Shown: one piece after another, positions 40,555 through 49,587 of the stretch | Position numbering within the stretch: the stretch's first letter is position 1 | Layout: every line of letters starts with the position of its first letter | NCBI GenBank assembly: GCA_040384625.1 | Contig: JAZKIW010000028.1 | Location: 19,933 to 83,932 of the forward strand | Reading direction: 5' to 3' | DNA from: CADEEN01 sp040384625 | Lineage (GTDB): Bacteria; Pseudomonadota; Gammaproteobacteria; Burkholderiales; Burkholderiaceae_C | Length of the DNA stretch: 64,000 nucleotides | Program-made: the position numbers and the translations under genes | The notes under the pieces: model-generated | Databases searched by the model: none | Seen by the model: only the letters and a program-made list of their open reading frames with translations | What the model was told of the DNA's origin: nothing

Positions 40555-41328
40555 TCAAAACTTCGAGAAGTCGGGCTTGCGCTTCTGGAAGAAGGCCTGG
40601 AAGGCCTCGGTCGCCTCGGGGCTGCGCAGGCGTTGGGCGAACAAGCCGCCCTCGGTGCGGATCGTCGCCAGCACCTGCTCGCGCTGCGGCGCCCGCAGCA
40701 GTTGCTTGGCCTCGCGCACCGCCCCGGGCGGCAGGGTGTTGAAACGTTCGGCGATGCGGCGCGCGTGGTTGAGCACCTCGCCCGCCGGCAGAACCGCGTT
40801 AGCGATCCCGCATTCCACCGCTTGCTCGGCCGTGAACGGATCGCCGAGCAGCAGCTTCTCCGCCGCGCGGCGGTGGCCCATCAACTGCGGCACGAGCAGG
40901 CTGGAGGCAAATTCGGGCACCAGGCCGAGGCTGACGAAGGGCATCGCGAGGCGCGCGTCGTCGGCCACGTAAACCAGGTCGCAGTGCAGCAGCATCGTGG
41001 TGCCGATGCCGATCGCGGCGCCGGTGACCGCCGCCACCACCGGTTTGTCGCACTCGGTCAACGCGCGCATGAAGCCGAACACCGGCGAATCGAGCGCGTC
41101 GCTGCCCTGCCCCGGCGGGCGCGACATGAAGTCCTCGATGTCATTGCCCGAGGTGAAGATCCCCGGCTGGCCCGAAATCAGCACCGCACGCACGCCGGCC
41201 TCGGCGCGCGCCGCATCTAGGGCCTCGGCCATCGCCCGGTACATCGCGACGGTCAGCGCGTTCTTCTTCTCTGGGCGCGCGATCTCGATCGTCGCGACGC
41301 CGCTGACGATGGCGGTCTTGATGCTCAT
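40555..41328 (-). CDS. Enoyl-CoA hydratase/isomerase (crotonase family)
   Basis: A 257-residue crotonase-fold enzyme. Oxyanion-hole glycines lie in SGQPGIFTSGNDIEDF and in AVTGAAIGIGTTMLLHCDLVY. The catalytic glutamate region differs from classic hydratases, so it could be an isomerase. It follows the thiolase by one base in a fatty-acid degradation operon. Confidence 0.9.
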   Translation of the reverse strand: MSIKTAIVSGVATIEIARPEKKNALTVAMYRAMAEALDAARAEAGVRAVLISGQPGIFTSGNDIEDFMSRPPGQGSDALDSPVFGFMRALTECDKPVVAAVTGAAIGIGTTMLLHCDLVYVADDARLAMPFVSLGLVPEFASSLLVPQLMGHRRAAEKLLLGDPFTAEQAVECGIANAVLPAGEVLNHARRIAERFNTLPPGAVREAKQLLRAPQREQVLATIRTEGGLFAQRLRSPEATEAFQAFFQKRKPDFSKF

Positions 41329-41329
41329 C

Positions 41330-42529
41330 TCAGACCCTTTCGAGGATGCCGGCCGCGCCCTGCCCCATGCCCACGCACATCGTGACCATGCCGTACTTCA
41401 GTTGATGCCGCTGCAGCGCATGCACCACCGTCGCTGCGCGGATCGCGCCGGTGGCGCCGAGCGGGTGGCCCAGAGCGATCGCGCCGCCCATTGGATTGAC
41501 CTTGGTGATGTCGAGGCCGACAGTGTTGATGACTGCCAGTGCCTGCGCCGCGAAGGCCTCGTTCAGCTCGATCCAGTCAATGTCGGCCAGCGACAGGCCA
41601 GCGTACTTCAGCGCCGCCGGTATCGCTTCGATCGGGCCGATGCCCATCACTTCGGGTGCCACGCCGCGCGCGGCGAAGCTGACGAAGCGCGCCAGTGGCT
41701 TCAAGTCGAACTGCCTCACCGCCCGCTCGCTGGCGACGATCAGCGCGCCCGCGCCGTCACTGGTCTGCGAGCTGTTGCCGGCGGTGACGCTGCCCTTTGC
41801 GGCGAACACCGGCTTCAGCTTGGCCAGGCCTTCAAGCGAGGTGTCGGGGCGCGCGCCTTCGTCGAGGTTGACGGTGCGCGTCTTGGTGTTCACTTCGCCC
41901 GTGACGAGGTTCGGGAAGCGGTCGATGATCTCGATCGGCGTCATCTCGTCGGCGAATTCGCCTGCTGCCATCGCCTTCAGCGCCTTCTGGTGCGAAGCCA
42001 GCGCAAAGGCGTCCTGCGCCTCACGCGTGACCTTCCACTGCGTCGCCACCTTCTCGGCCGTCAGGCCCATGCCGTAGGCGATGCCGACGTTCTCGTCCTT
42101 GGCGAAGATGGCCGGATTGAACGAAGGCTTGTTGCCGCCCATCGGCACCATGCTCATGCTCTCGGCCCCGCCGGCGATCATCACGTCGGCCTCGCCGATG
42201 CGGATGCGGTCGGCGGCCATCTGCAGCGCGGTAAGGCCCGAGGCGCAGAAACGGTTCACCGTGACGCCGCCCACCGAGTGCGGCAGCCCCGCCAGCACCA
42301 TCGCCACGCGGGCCATGTTGATACCCTGCTCGGCTTCGGGGAAGGAGCAGCCAATGACCGCGTCCTCGATCGCTTTCGGGTCCAGGTTCGGCACCTGGGC
42401 CAAGGCGCTCCTGACGGCAGCGACCAGCAGGTCGTCGGGCCGCGTGTTGCGGAAGTACCCGCGGCCCGACTTGCCGATCGGCGTGCGCGTGGCGGCAACG
42501 ATGTAGGCGTCTTGCACTTGTTTGCTCAT
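41330..42529 (-). CDS. fadA: Acetyl-CoA C-acyltransferase (3-ketoacyl-CoA thiolase)
   Basis: Catalyses the last beta-oxidation step, splitting 3-ketoacyl-CoA into acetyl-CoA and a shortened acyl-CoA. The 399 residues include the nucleophile Cys95 in NRFCASGLTALQ, the histidine of GHPLGATGA and the second cysteine in CVGMGQGAAGI. It lies two bases after the bifunctional dehydrogenase and one before the crotonase, so the genes are tightly coupled. Confidence 0.94.
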   Translation of the reverse strand: MSKQVQDAYIVAATRTPIGKSGRGYFRNTRPDDLLVAAVRSALAQVPNLDPKAIEDAVIGCSFPEAEQGINMARVAMVLAGLPHSVGGVTVNRFCASGLTALQMAADRIRIGEADVMIAGGAESMSMVPMGGNKPSFNPAIFAKDENVGIAYGMGLTAEKVATQWKVTREAQDAFALASHQKALKAMAAGEFADEMTPIEIIDRFPNLVTGEVNTKTRTVNLDEGARPDTSLEGLAKLKPVFAAKGSVTAGNSSQTSDGAGALIVASERAVRQFDLKPLARFVSFAARGVAPEVMGIGPIEAIPAALKYAGLSLADIDWIELNEAFAAQALAVINTVGLDITKVNPMGGAIALGHPLGATGAIRAATVVHALQRHQLKYGMVTMCVGMGQGAAGILERV

Positions 42530-42531
42530 GA

Positions 42532-44922
42532 TCAGTTCCTCACCGGCTTGCCGGTCGACAGCATTCCCATGATCCGTTCCTGGCTCTTCGGGTGTTCGAG
42601 CAAGGCGCAGAAGTGTTTGCGCTCGAGCGCCATCAGGTATTCCTCGCTGACCAGGGAGCCGGCATCGACCTCGCCGCCGCAGACCACGTCGGCGATCAGG
42701 GCCGAGATGTGGAAGTCGTGTGCACTGATGAAGCCGCCGTCGCGCATGTTGGCGAGCTGGCCCTTGATCGTGGCGATGCCGCTGCGTCCTGCCACCGGGA
42801 AGAGCCGCTTCGCCGGCGGCCGGTAGCCCGCGGCGAACATCGCCCGGGCCTGCTGCGTCGCCACGAAGAGCATCTCGTCCTTGTGCGGCACGATCACATC
42901 GCTGTCCATCAGATAGCCCAGCTTCCGCGACTCAATCGCGCTGGTGCCGACCTTGGCCATCGCGGCATTGGTGAACCCGTCCTTGACGAAGGCGAAGATG
43001 TCGGCATTCGCATTGCCCGCAGCGGCCATCTCGGCGGCGCGGCGCGCGATGTAGGTCAGGCCGCCGGCACCCGGCAGCAGGCCGACACCCACCTCGACCA
43101 GGCCGATGTAGCTCTCCATCGCCGCGACACGTCGCGCCGAATGCACCGCCAGTTCGCAGCCGCCGCCCAGCGCAATGCCGCGGATGGCGCTGATGACGGG
43201 CACCTGGGCATAGCGGATGCGCAGGAACAGGGCCTGCAGCTTCTGGATCTCCGGGTCGATGCCCTTGGCGCCGAGCTTCATGAACACCGGCATCAGCGAT
43301 TCCAGGTTGGCGCCGGCCGAGAACACATCGTCGGGTGACCAGATCACCAGGCCCTGGTAGCCGGCCTCGGCGAGTTCCAGGGCCTTCTGCAGGCCCTCGC
43401 TCACGGTCGGGCTGATCAGGTGCAGCTTGGCGGTGATGCTGACGATCAGGACTTCGCCATCGAGCGTCCAGACCCGCACTTCGTCGTTCTTGTAGATCTC
43501 GGTGCCGCTGTTCAGCGCAGCGATGGCGGCCGAGCCAAGCACGGCCTCGGGGAAGTGCTGGCGCTGATAGACCGCCAGCTTGCTCACCGGCACATAGGTC
43601 TTCTTGCTCGGTGACCAGGAACCTTCGGGCGTGTGGACCCCCGTGCGTCCATCGAAGACCCAGGCTGGCAACGGAGCTTTCGACAGCGCCTTGCCGGCTT
43701 CGATGTCCTCCTTGACCCAGCCGGCCACCTGCTGCCAGCCGGCATCCTGCCAAAGCTCGAACGGGCCCTGCTTGCTGCCGAAGCCCCAGCGCATCGCGAA
43801 GTCGACGTCGCGCGCGCTGTCGGCGATGTCTTCGAGATGCACCGCGGCGTAGTGGAAGGCGTCGCGCAGGATCGCCCACAGAAACTGGGCCTGCGGGTTC
43901 GTCGATTCGCGCAGCAGCTTCAGGCGCTCGGTCGCGGGCTTCTTCAGCATGCGCTCGACAATCGGGTCGGCTTTGGCGCCACCCGGTACGTAGTCCTGCT
44001 TGGCGGGGTCGAGACGCAAGATGTCCTTGCCGACCTTCTTGTAGAAGCCCGCGCCGGTCTTCTGCCCCAACGCTCCGGCCTGGATCAGGCCCGCGAGCAC
44101 GGGCGGCGTGGCATAGCTCGGGAAGAAGGGGTCGTCGGCCAGGTTGTCCTGCAAGGTCTTGATGACGTGCGCCATCGTGTCCAGACCCACCACGTCGGCC
44201 GTGCGGAAGGTGCCGCTGCTGGCGCGGCCGAGCTTCTTGCCAGTCAGGTCGTCGACCACGTCGTACGACAGCCCGAAGTTCTCGGCCTCCTTGATCGTCG
44301 CCAGCATGCCGGCGATGCCGACGCGGTTGGCGATGAAGTTCGGCGTGTCCTTAGCCCGCACCACGCTCTTGCCGAGGAAGGTGGTGACGAAGGCTTCGAG
44401 CTCGTCGAGCACGCGCGGCTCGGTGGTCGGCGTGTCGATCAGCTCGACCAGGGCCATGTAGCGCGGCGGGTTGAAGAAGTGGATGCCGCAGAAGCGCGGC
44501 TTGATCGCTTCGGGCAACGCGGCCGAGAGCTTGGTGATCGACAGGCCCGAGGTGTTCGAGGCCAGCAGCGCATGCGCCGGCACGTGCGGCGCGATCTTCG
44601 TGTACAGGTCGAGCTTCCAGTCCATGCGCTCGGCGATCGCTTCGATCACCAGGTCGCATTCGCCCAGCAACGCCAGGTGCTCCTCGTAGTTCGCGGGCTG
44701 GATCAAGGCCGCGTCCTCTGGAATTCCGAGCGGCGCGGGCTTCAACTTCTTCAGGTTGTCGATCGCCTTGATGGCGACGCCGGACTTCGGGCCTTCCTTG
44801 GCCGGCAGGTCGAACAGCACGACCGGCACCTTGCAATTGACCAGATGGGCCGCGATCTGCGCGCCCATCACGCCGGCGCCGAGCACGGCCACCTTGCGAA
44901 CCTGGAATCGACTCATTGACAT
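42532..44922 (-). CDS. Bifunctional 3-hydroxyacyl-CoA dehydrogenase / enoyl-CoA hydratase (FadN-type)
   Basis: At 796 residues this enzyme has the dehydrogenase first (VAVLGAGVMGAQIAAHLVN, NAD-binding) and the crotonase domain last (AIRGIALGGGCELAVHSAR, about 565-720). That is the reverse of E. coli FadB and the same order as Bacillus FadN. It oxidises and hydrates fatty acyl-CoA intermediates. Its neighbours, an acyl-CoA dehydrogenase upstream and a thiolase downstream, give a complete cycle, in an order that recalls fadNAE. Confidence 0.93.
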   Translation of the reverse strand: MSMSRFQVRKVAVLGAGVMGAQIAAHLVNCKVPVVLFDLPAKEGPKSGVAIKAIDNLKKLKPAPLGIPEDAALIQPANYEEHLALLGECDLVIEAIAERMDWKLDLYTKIAPHVPAHALLASNTSGLSITKLSAALPEAIKPRFCGIHFFNPPRYMALVELIDTPTTEPRVLDELEAFVTTFLGKSVVRAKDTPNFIANRVGIAGMLATIKEAENFGLSYDVVDDLTGKKLGRASSGTFRTADVVGLDTMAHVIKTLQDNLADDPFFPSYATPPVLAGLIQAGALGQKTGAGFYKKVGKDILRLDPAKQDYVPGGAKADPIVERMLKKPATERLKLLRESTNPQAQFLWAILRDAFHYAAVHLEDIADSARDVDFAMRWGFGSKQGPFELWQDAGWQQVAGWVKEDIEAGKALSKAPLPAWVFDGRTGVHTPEGSWSPSKKTYVPVSKLAVYQRQHFPEAVLGSAAIAALNSGTEIYKNDEVRVWTLDGEVLIVSITAKLHLISPTVSEGLQKALELAEAGYQGLVIWSPDDVFSAGANLESLMPVFMKLGAKGIDPEIQKLQALFLRIRYAQVPVISAIRGIALGGGCELAVHSARRVAAMESYIGLVEVGVGLLPGAGGLTYIARRAAEMAAAGNANADIFAFVKDGFTNAAMAKVGTSAIESRKLGYLMDSDVIVPHKDEMLFVATQQARAMFAAGYRPPAKRLFPVAGRSGIATIKGQLANMRDGGFISAHDFHISALIADVVCGGEVDAGSLVSEEYLMALERKHFCALLEHPKSQERIMGMLSTGKPVRN

Positions 44923-44941
44923 CTCCTGGAAATCCTGTGGA

Positions 44942-46732
44942 TCAGAAAAGGGCTTCTTCCATCGCCATCAGCGGCGCCACACCGGCTCGTGCGCTGCGGA
45001 TCAGCATCGCCGTCTCGGGCAGCAGCTTGGCGAAGTAGAAGCGCGCGGTGGCGAGTTTGGCGGTGTAGAACGGGTCGCCCGATTCCTGTTTCGCCAGCGC
45101 AATCTTGGCCATGCGGGCGAACAGGTAGGCGAAGGCCAGGTGGCCGACCACGCGCAGATAGTCCACCGCGGCCGCACCCACCTCATCGGCGTTGGCGAAG
45201 GCTTTCATGCCGAGCTCGGTGGTCAGCTTGGTCACCTTGTCGCCCAGGTCGGCCAGCGGGTTCACGAACTCCTGCATCGCTTCGTTGGTGCCTTCGTCCT
45301 CGATGAACTCGGCAATCCGCGCACCGAAGGCCTTGAGCTTCTTGCCGTTGTCGGCTAGCACCTTGCGCCCGAGGAGGTCGAGCGACTGGATGGTGTTCGT
45401 GCCTTCGTAGAGCATGTTGATGCGCGCGTCGCGCACGTACTGCTCCATGCCCCATTCCGCAATGTAGCCGTGGCCACCGTAGACCTGCATGCAGTGCGAG
45501 GTGGCGAGCCAGGCGTTGTCGGTGAAGAAGGCCTTGACGATTGGCGTCAGCAGGGCCACCTCGTCGGCCGCCGCCTGGCGCAGCGCGTGGTCGGGGTGCT
45601 TCAGTTCGATGTCGAGCAGCAGCACGGTGTGCATCGACAGCGCGCGCGCCCCTTCGGCAAACGCCCGCGCGGTGAGCAGCATCTTGCGCACGTCGGGATG
45701 CACGATGATCGGGTCGGCCGGCTTGTCGGGTGCCTTCGGTCCCGACAGGCTGCGCATCTGGATGCGGTCCTTGGCGTAAGTCACCGCATTCTGGTAGGCC
45801 ACCTCGGTCAGACCGAGCGACTGGTTGCCGACGCCCAGGCGCGCCGCATTCATCATCACGAACATGGCCGACAGGCCCTTATTCGGCGCGCCAACCAAGG
45901 AGCCTATGGCGCCGTCCAGGTTGATCTGGCAGGTGGCGTTGCCGTGGATGCCCATCTTCTCTTCGAGCGCGCCGCAGGCGATGCCGTTGCGCGTGCCGAG
46001 CGAGCCGTCGGCGTTGACGTTGAACTTGGGCACCGCGAAGAGCGAGATGCCCTTGCTGCCTTCAGGCGCGTCGGGCAGGCGGGCCAGCACCAGGTGGATG
46101 ATGTTCTCGGCCAGGTCGTGCTCACCCGAGGAGATGAAGATCTTGCTGCCTGTGATGCGGTAGCTGCCGTCCGCCTGCGGCTCGGCCTTGCTGCGCAACA
46201 TGCCGAGGTCGGTACCGCAATGGGCTTCGGTCAAGCACATCGTGCCGGTCCAGACGCCGCTCGACAGCTTGGGCAGGTAGAGCGCCTTCTGCTCCGGCGT
46301 GCCGTGCACATGCAGGCACTCGTAGGCGCCGTGCGACAGCCCGGGGTACATGGTCCACGCCTGGTTGGCCGAATTCAGCATCTCGTAGAAGCACTGATTC
46401 ATCAGGTGCGGCAGACCTTGACCGCCGAAGGCCGGGTCGGTCGACAGCGAGGGCCAGCCACCCGCGACGTACTGGGCGTAAGCTTCCTTGAAGCCCCTCG
46501 GTGTGCTGACTTCGTGCGTGGCCTTGTCCAGTGTGCAGCCTTCGCGATCGCCACTCTGGTTCAGCGGCAACAGCACCTCGGCGGCGAACTTGCCGCCTTC
46601 TTCGAGCACCGCATTGATGGTCTCGGCATCCAGGTCGGCGTGTGCCGGTATCGCGTTCAGTTGCGGCACGGCGTCGAGCAATTCGTGCAGCACGAACTGC
46701 ATGTCGCGCAGCGGTGGGGTGTACTGGGCCAT
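44942..46732 (-). CDS. Acyl-CoA dehydrogenase with C-terminal extension
   Basis: A 596-residue FAD enzyme catalysing the first oxidation of beta-oxidation. It is longer than classic 380-residue forms because of an N-terminal segment and a C-terminal domain of the AcdC/DMAP-type family. Family motifs include GTMCLTEAHCGTDLGML (FAD and substrate binding) and QVYGGHGYIAEWGMEQYVRD near the catalytic region. It is first in an operon with the bifunctional dehydrogenase, thiolase and crotonase, and a TetR-type gene lies just upstream on the same strand. Confidence 0.93.
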   Translation of the reverse strand: MAQYTPPLRDMQFVLHELLDAVPQLNAIPAHADLDAETINAVLEEGGKFAAEVLLPLNQSGDREGCTLDKATHEVSTPRGFKEAYAQYVAGGWPSLSTDPAFGGQGLPHLMNQCFYEMLNSANQAWTMYPGLSHGAYECLHVHGTPEQKALYLPKLSSGVWTGTMCLTEAHCGTDLGMLRSKAEPQADGSYRITGSKIFISSGEHDLAENIIHLVLARLPDAPEGSKGISLFAVPKFNVNADGSLGTRNGIACGALEEKMGIHGNATCQINLDGAIGSLVGAPNKGLSAMFVMMNAARLGVGNQSLGLTEVAYQNAVTYAKDRIQMRSLSGPKAPDKPADPIIVHPDVRKMLLTARAFAEGARALSMHTVLLLDIELKHPDHALRQAAADEVALLTPIVKAFFTDNAWLATSHCMQVYGGHGYIAEWGMEQYVRDARINMLYEGTNTIQSLDLLGRKVLADNGKKLKAFGARIAEFIEDEGTNEAMQEFVNPLADLGDKVTKLTTELGMKAFANADEVGAAAVDYLRVVGHLAFAYLFARMAKIALAKQESGDPFYTAKLATARFYFAKLLPETAMLIRSARAGVAPLMAMEEALF

Positions 46733-46762
46733 CGTGGACTCCCTTTGACGTATGCAATGAAT

Positions 46763-47419
46763 TCAGCGGCGCCGCTGCGCCGCGCGCGGCGCAGCAGGGG
46801 CGACGTAATGCGACAGCACGTGCTCGAAGGCACGCTGGGCGCGGTCGAGTGCGCCCGGCAGGCGCAGGAAACGCGCGTCGTGGTGCAGGGCCAGGATCAG
46901 TCCGTGCAGCTCGAACAGCATCTGGGTCGCGTCGGTGTCGCGCAGCAGGTGGCCTTCGTCGACGGCGAGGTGGATCGCGCGTTCGAGCGCGCCGTGCCAG
47001 GCCACCACCATCTCGGCCAGCGCGTCGCGCACGGGACCGGGCCGGTCGTCGAACTCGACCGCGCCGCTGATGTAGATGCAGCCCGAGTCGATCTCCACCG
47101 AAACCCGCTTGACCCAACGCTCGAACAGCGAGCGCAGGCGCGGCAGGCCGCGCGCCTCGCGCATGGCCGGGAAGAAGACCTCTTCCTCGAACTTGGCGTG
47201 GTACTCGCGGATGACCGAGATCTGCAGTTCCTCGCGCGAGCCGAAGTGCGCGAAGACGCCCGACTTGCTCATCTGCGTCACTTCGGCCAGCGCACCGATC
47301 GACAGGCCCTCCAGCCCCATGTGCGAAGCCAGGCCGAGGGCCGCCTCCAGGATCGTGGCGCGGGTCTGCTGGCCCTTTTGCAGGACGCTGCGACGCGGGG
47401 TGTCGGTGTCGGCGCTCAA
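46763..47419 (-). CDS. TetR/AcrR-family regulator, probably of fatty-acid degradation
   Basis: A 218-residue TetR-type repressor. The DNA-binding domain (about 15-65) includes TRATILEAALGLASHMGLEGL and MSKSGVFAHFGSREELQISV. The start is a TTG at 47419, preceded by AAGGAAG; no upstream ATG exists in frame. It lies 30 bases ahead of the acyl-CoA dehydrogenase gene, so it heads the operon, and a perfect palindrome (47449-47460) sits just upstream. By analogy with PsrA/FadR-type TetR proteins it likely responds to acyl-CoA. Confidence 0.88.
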   Translation of the reverse strand: MSADTDTPRRSVLQKGQQTRATILEAALGLASHMGLEGLSIGALAEVTQMSKSGVFAHFGSREELQISVIREYHAKFEEEVFFPAMREARGLPRLRSLFERWVKRVSVEIDSGCIYISGAVEFDDRPGPVRDALAEMVVAWHGALERAIHLAVDEGHLLRDTDATQMLFELHGLILALHHDARFLRLPGALDRAQRAFEHVLSHYVAPAAPRAAQRRR

Positions 47420-47448
47420 GTTGCTTCCTTGGTCCAGACTGAGAAATC

Positions 47449-47460
47449 GAACGATCGTTC
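47449..47460. promoter_or_regulatory. Perfect palindromic TetR operator (GAACGATCGTTC)
   Basis: A 12-base perfect inverted repeat, GAACGATCGTTC, lies 30 bases upstream of the TetR gene start, flanked by AT-rich bases on both sides. AACGnnCGTT-like palindromes are frequent TetR-family operators. Autorepression of the regulator together with the beta-oxidation operon is the likely role. Confidence 0.65.
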
Positions 47461-47612
47461 TATTTTGCAGAACTGTGTGACCGGCGTGCGCGCTGGGGCC
47501 CCGCTTTTTTAGGGTTGCGCGCCTACAAGGTCACGGGAAAACCCGGCCCGACGGTGCGCCCAGAAGCCCGTCTACGATCGCCGGATAAGCGCCTGCTTGA
47601 GGAGACTTGGCG

Positions 47613-47630
47613 ATGAAGCTCCGACCATGA
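47613..47630 (+). CDS. Five-codon leader ORF ending in the LysE start codon
   Basis: A mini-frame reading Met-Lys-Leu-Arg-Pro-stop. It has the strong ribosome site GAGGAG about seven bases upstream, whereas the LysE-type gene start at 47627 lacks one at normal distance. Its TGA overlaps that ATG (ATGA at 47627-47630), so ribosomes terminating here could restart on the transporter. It may equally be only a spurious frame. Confidence 0.35.
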   Translation: MKLRP

Positions 47631-48253
47631 CGACGCTGGCACCCGGTACGGCGGCGGCCTTCTTCGCCGTTTCCGTCTTGCTGGCGCTGTCGCCCGGCCC
47701 GGACAACGTGTTCGTGCTGATGCAGTCGGCCATGCGCGGGCGGGCCGCCGGCCTGTTGGTGGTGCTGGGCCTTTGCAGCGGCCTACTGGTCCACACTGCG
47801 GCTGTGGCTTTCGGCCTGGCCACCCTGTTCGCGGCGTCGACGCTTGCATTCACCGCGCTGAAGTTGGCTGGCGCGCTGTACCTGATCTACCTGGCCTGGC
47901 AGGCCTGGCGGGCGCCGGCCACGCCTCTCGCCGCACAGCCGGACATTGACGCCGGCCAGCTCTACCGGCGCGGGATCGTCATGAACGTGACCAACCCGAA
48001 GGTGTCGATCTTCTTCCTCGCCTTCCTGCCCCAGTTCGTCGCTGCCGATCGCGGCAGCGTGGCGCTGCAGGTGCTCTGGCTCGGCTTCGTCTTCATGCTG
48101 GCGACCTTGCTCGTCTTCGGTGCGATCGCGCTGACCGCCGGCACGCTCGGCCAGGCCCTGGCGCGTTCGGCGCGTGCACAACTGCTGCTCAATCGCGCGG
48201 CGGCGCTGGTCTTCGTGGCACTCGCGCTGCGCCTGGCCACGGTGCAGCGCTGA
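47627..48253 (+). CDS. LysE/RhtB-family amino-acid exporter
   Basis: A 208-residue inner-membrane exporter of about six helices. The family motif LALSPGPDNVFVLMQSAMRGRAAG lies at the N-terminus and NVTNPKVSIFFLAFLPQFV in the middle. The ATG at 47627 is chosen as the first ATG before the conserved start; a TTG 30 bases upstream is in frame but would place coding sequence over the ribosome site. Family members export lysine, homoserine, threonine or related compounds; substrate here unknown. Confidence 0.9.
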   Translation: MTTLAPGTAAAFFAVSVLLALSPGPDNVFVLMQSAMRGRAAGLLVVLGLCSGLLVHTAAVAFGLATLFAASTLAFTALKLAGALYLIYLAWQAWRAPATPLAAQPDIDAGQLYRRGIVMNVTNPKVSIFFLAFLPQFVAADRGSVALQVLWLGFVFMLATLLVFGAIALTAGTLGQALARSARAQLLLNRAAALVFVALALRLATVQR

Positions 48254-48370
48254 GACGTCGAAAACGGCCGCCACGTGACGCTCTGTCGTGCCGGCGCCGC
48301 GCCCAGCATGCCCCGGCATTGAGCCGCGGCCGGCGATTGGTTTACTCTTCGGTACAGGAGCAACACTGAC

Positions 48371-48928
48371 GTGGACGTTCTGCAGCTCGATGTGTCTGGC
48401 CGCCCGCAGGCCTGGATCAGCGCCAGGGAAGCGGCGGTGATCTATGCCAGCGACGGCGTGGCCTGGACGCTCGGCGATGCCTTCCGCGTGCTGCGCGGCG
48501 GCTACCAGCGCACCACCGGCCGGCAATCGCGGATCGAGGTCCATCCGATCATCGCCGTGCGCGGCGCGGTGCCGAGTCGGGCCTGGCGCCAGGCGCCAGC
48601 GCTGGCCAACCACAAGCTGTTCTCGCGCGATCGCCAGGTCTGCGCCTACTGCGGCCACCAGTTCGCCTTTGACGACCTGACGCGCGAGCACATCGTGCCC
48701 ACCTCGCGCGGCGGCCACGACACCTGGATGAACTGCATCACGGCCTGCCGCAGTTGCAACGGCCGCAAGGGCAACCGCCTGCCCGAAGAGGCGCGCATGA
48801 CCCTGATGTACCTGCCCTACGTGCCCAGCCTGCACGAAGACATGATCCTGCGCGGCCGCCGCATCTTGGCCGACCAGATGGAGTTCCTGCTCGCCAGCGT
48901 GCCGCGCAGTTCAAGACTTCACGCCTGA
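48371..48928 (+). CDS. HNH endonuclease family protein
   Basis: A 185-residue protein with a zinc-type HNH domain: CAYCG, then LTREHIVPTSRGG and CITACRSCNGRKGN, with metal-binding cysteine pairs and the catalytic HN(H) residues. The start is a GTG at 48371, with AGGAG twelve bases upstream. An N-terminal part (1-85) is not recognised. Such stand-alone HNH proteins are common in beta-proteobacteria and have no fixed role; DNA repair or defence are guesses. Confidence 0.88.
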   Translation: MDVLQLDVSGRPQAWISAREAAVIYASDGVAWTLGDAFRVLRGGYQRTTGRQSRIEVHPIIAVRGAVPSRAWRQAPALANHKLFSRDRQVCAYCGHQFAFDDLTREHIVPTSRGGHDTWMNCITACRSCNGRKGNRLPEEARMTLMYLPYVPSLHEDMILRGRRILADQMEFLLASVPRSSRLHA

Positions 48929-48931
48929 GCC

Positions 48932-48948
48932 GCCGGCGAACCGCCGGC
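48932..48948 (+). terminator. Putative terminator after the HNH gene
   Basis: A perfect seven-base stem (GCCGGCG with CGCCGGC) around an AAC loop begins three bases after the HNH stop codon and is followed by AACACTTCTTTA, which is only moderately T-rich. It may terminate transcription inefficiently. Confidence 0.4.
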
Positions 48949-49038
48949 AACACTTCTTTACTGCCAACGACGGTCAACGGCCCGTCAACCTGCGTTACAC
49001 CGCGGGCGTTGGCCGTTGGCCAACATTGGAGCCCCTTC

Positions 49039-49551
49039 ATGATGACCAAGACCCTCATCGCCACCGCGATGGCTGCCGTGCTCGCCGCCTGCAGCACCAC
49101 CAGCCCCGATGTCGTGCAACGCGGGGACGCGCAACGCCTGGCCAATGTGCAGGACGCCACTGTGCTGTCGGTGCGACCCGTCACAGTTGAAGGCAGCCAG
49201 AGCGGCGCCGGCGCCGTCACCGGCGGCGTCGTCGGCGGTCTCGCCGGCTCGAGCCGGTCCTCGGGCAAGGAACAAGCCGTCATCGGCGTCCTTGGCGCGG
49301 TTGCCGGCGCCGTGGTCGGAAATGCCATCGAGCGCAGCGCGACGCGCGAAGACGCGGTCGAGATCCTGCTGCAGATGCGCAACGGCGAGCGCCGCGCCAT
49401 CGTGCAGGCCAAAGCTGGCGAGAACTTCGTCGCCGGCGACCCGGTGGTGCTTGTCACCACCGGCGGCAAGACCCGCGTGACCCGGGCACCGGCAGGCACC
49501 CAGCCGGTGCAACCCCTTCCGGCGCCGGTGCAGTCCTCGCCGCGCGGCTAA
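49039..49551 (+). CDS. Glycine-zipper 2TM domain lipoprotein (SlyB-like)
   Basis: A 170-residue outer-membrane lipoprotein. The ATG at 49039 gives a signal peptide with lipobox LAAC (Cys18). A glycine-zipper segment follows (GAGAVTGGVVGGLAG and IGVLGAVAGAVVGNAIE, about 55-95), as in SlyB and PcP lipoproteins. A C-terminal beta-rich region with MRNGERRAIVQA completes it. An earlier ATG frame exists but would extend through the HNH terminator. Function presumably structural, in envelope stability. Confidence 0.88.
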   Translation: MMTKTLIATAMAAVLAACSTTSPDVVQRGDAQRLANVQDATVLSVRPVTVEGSQSGAGAVTGGVVGGLAGSSRSSGKEQAVIGVLGAVAGAVVGNAIERSATREDAVEILLQMRNGERRAIVQAKAGENFVAGDPVVLVTTGGKTRVTRAPAGTQPVQPLPAPVQSSPRG

Positions 49552-49572
49552 AGAAAGCAGGAAAGCAGCGCG

Positions 49573-49587
49573 GGCGCCTCAGGCGCC
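49573..49587 (-). terminator. Small GC hairpin at convergent gene ends
   Basis: GGCGCC-TCA-GGCGCC forms a six-base stem across the stop codon of the chalcone-isomerase-like gene. On the minus strand it is followed by GCTTTCCTGCTTTCTTT, loosely T-rich, so it might act as a weak terminator for that gene. Confidence 0.3.

Noticed and set aside
40997..42826. 609-codon plus-strand frame opposite the beta-oxidation genes
   Set aside because: Antisense shadow; the thiolase and crotonase on the other strand account for the region.
45470..47512. 680-codon plus-strand frame opposite the acyl-CoA dehydrogenase and TetR genes
   Set aside because: Antisense to two clear genes with no protein motif of its own.
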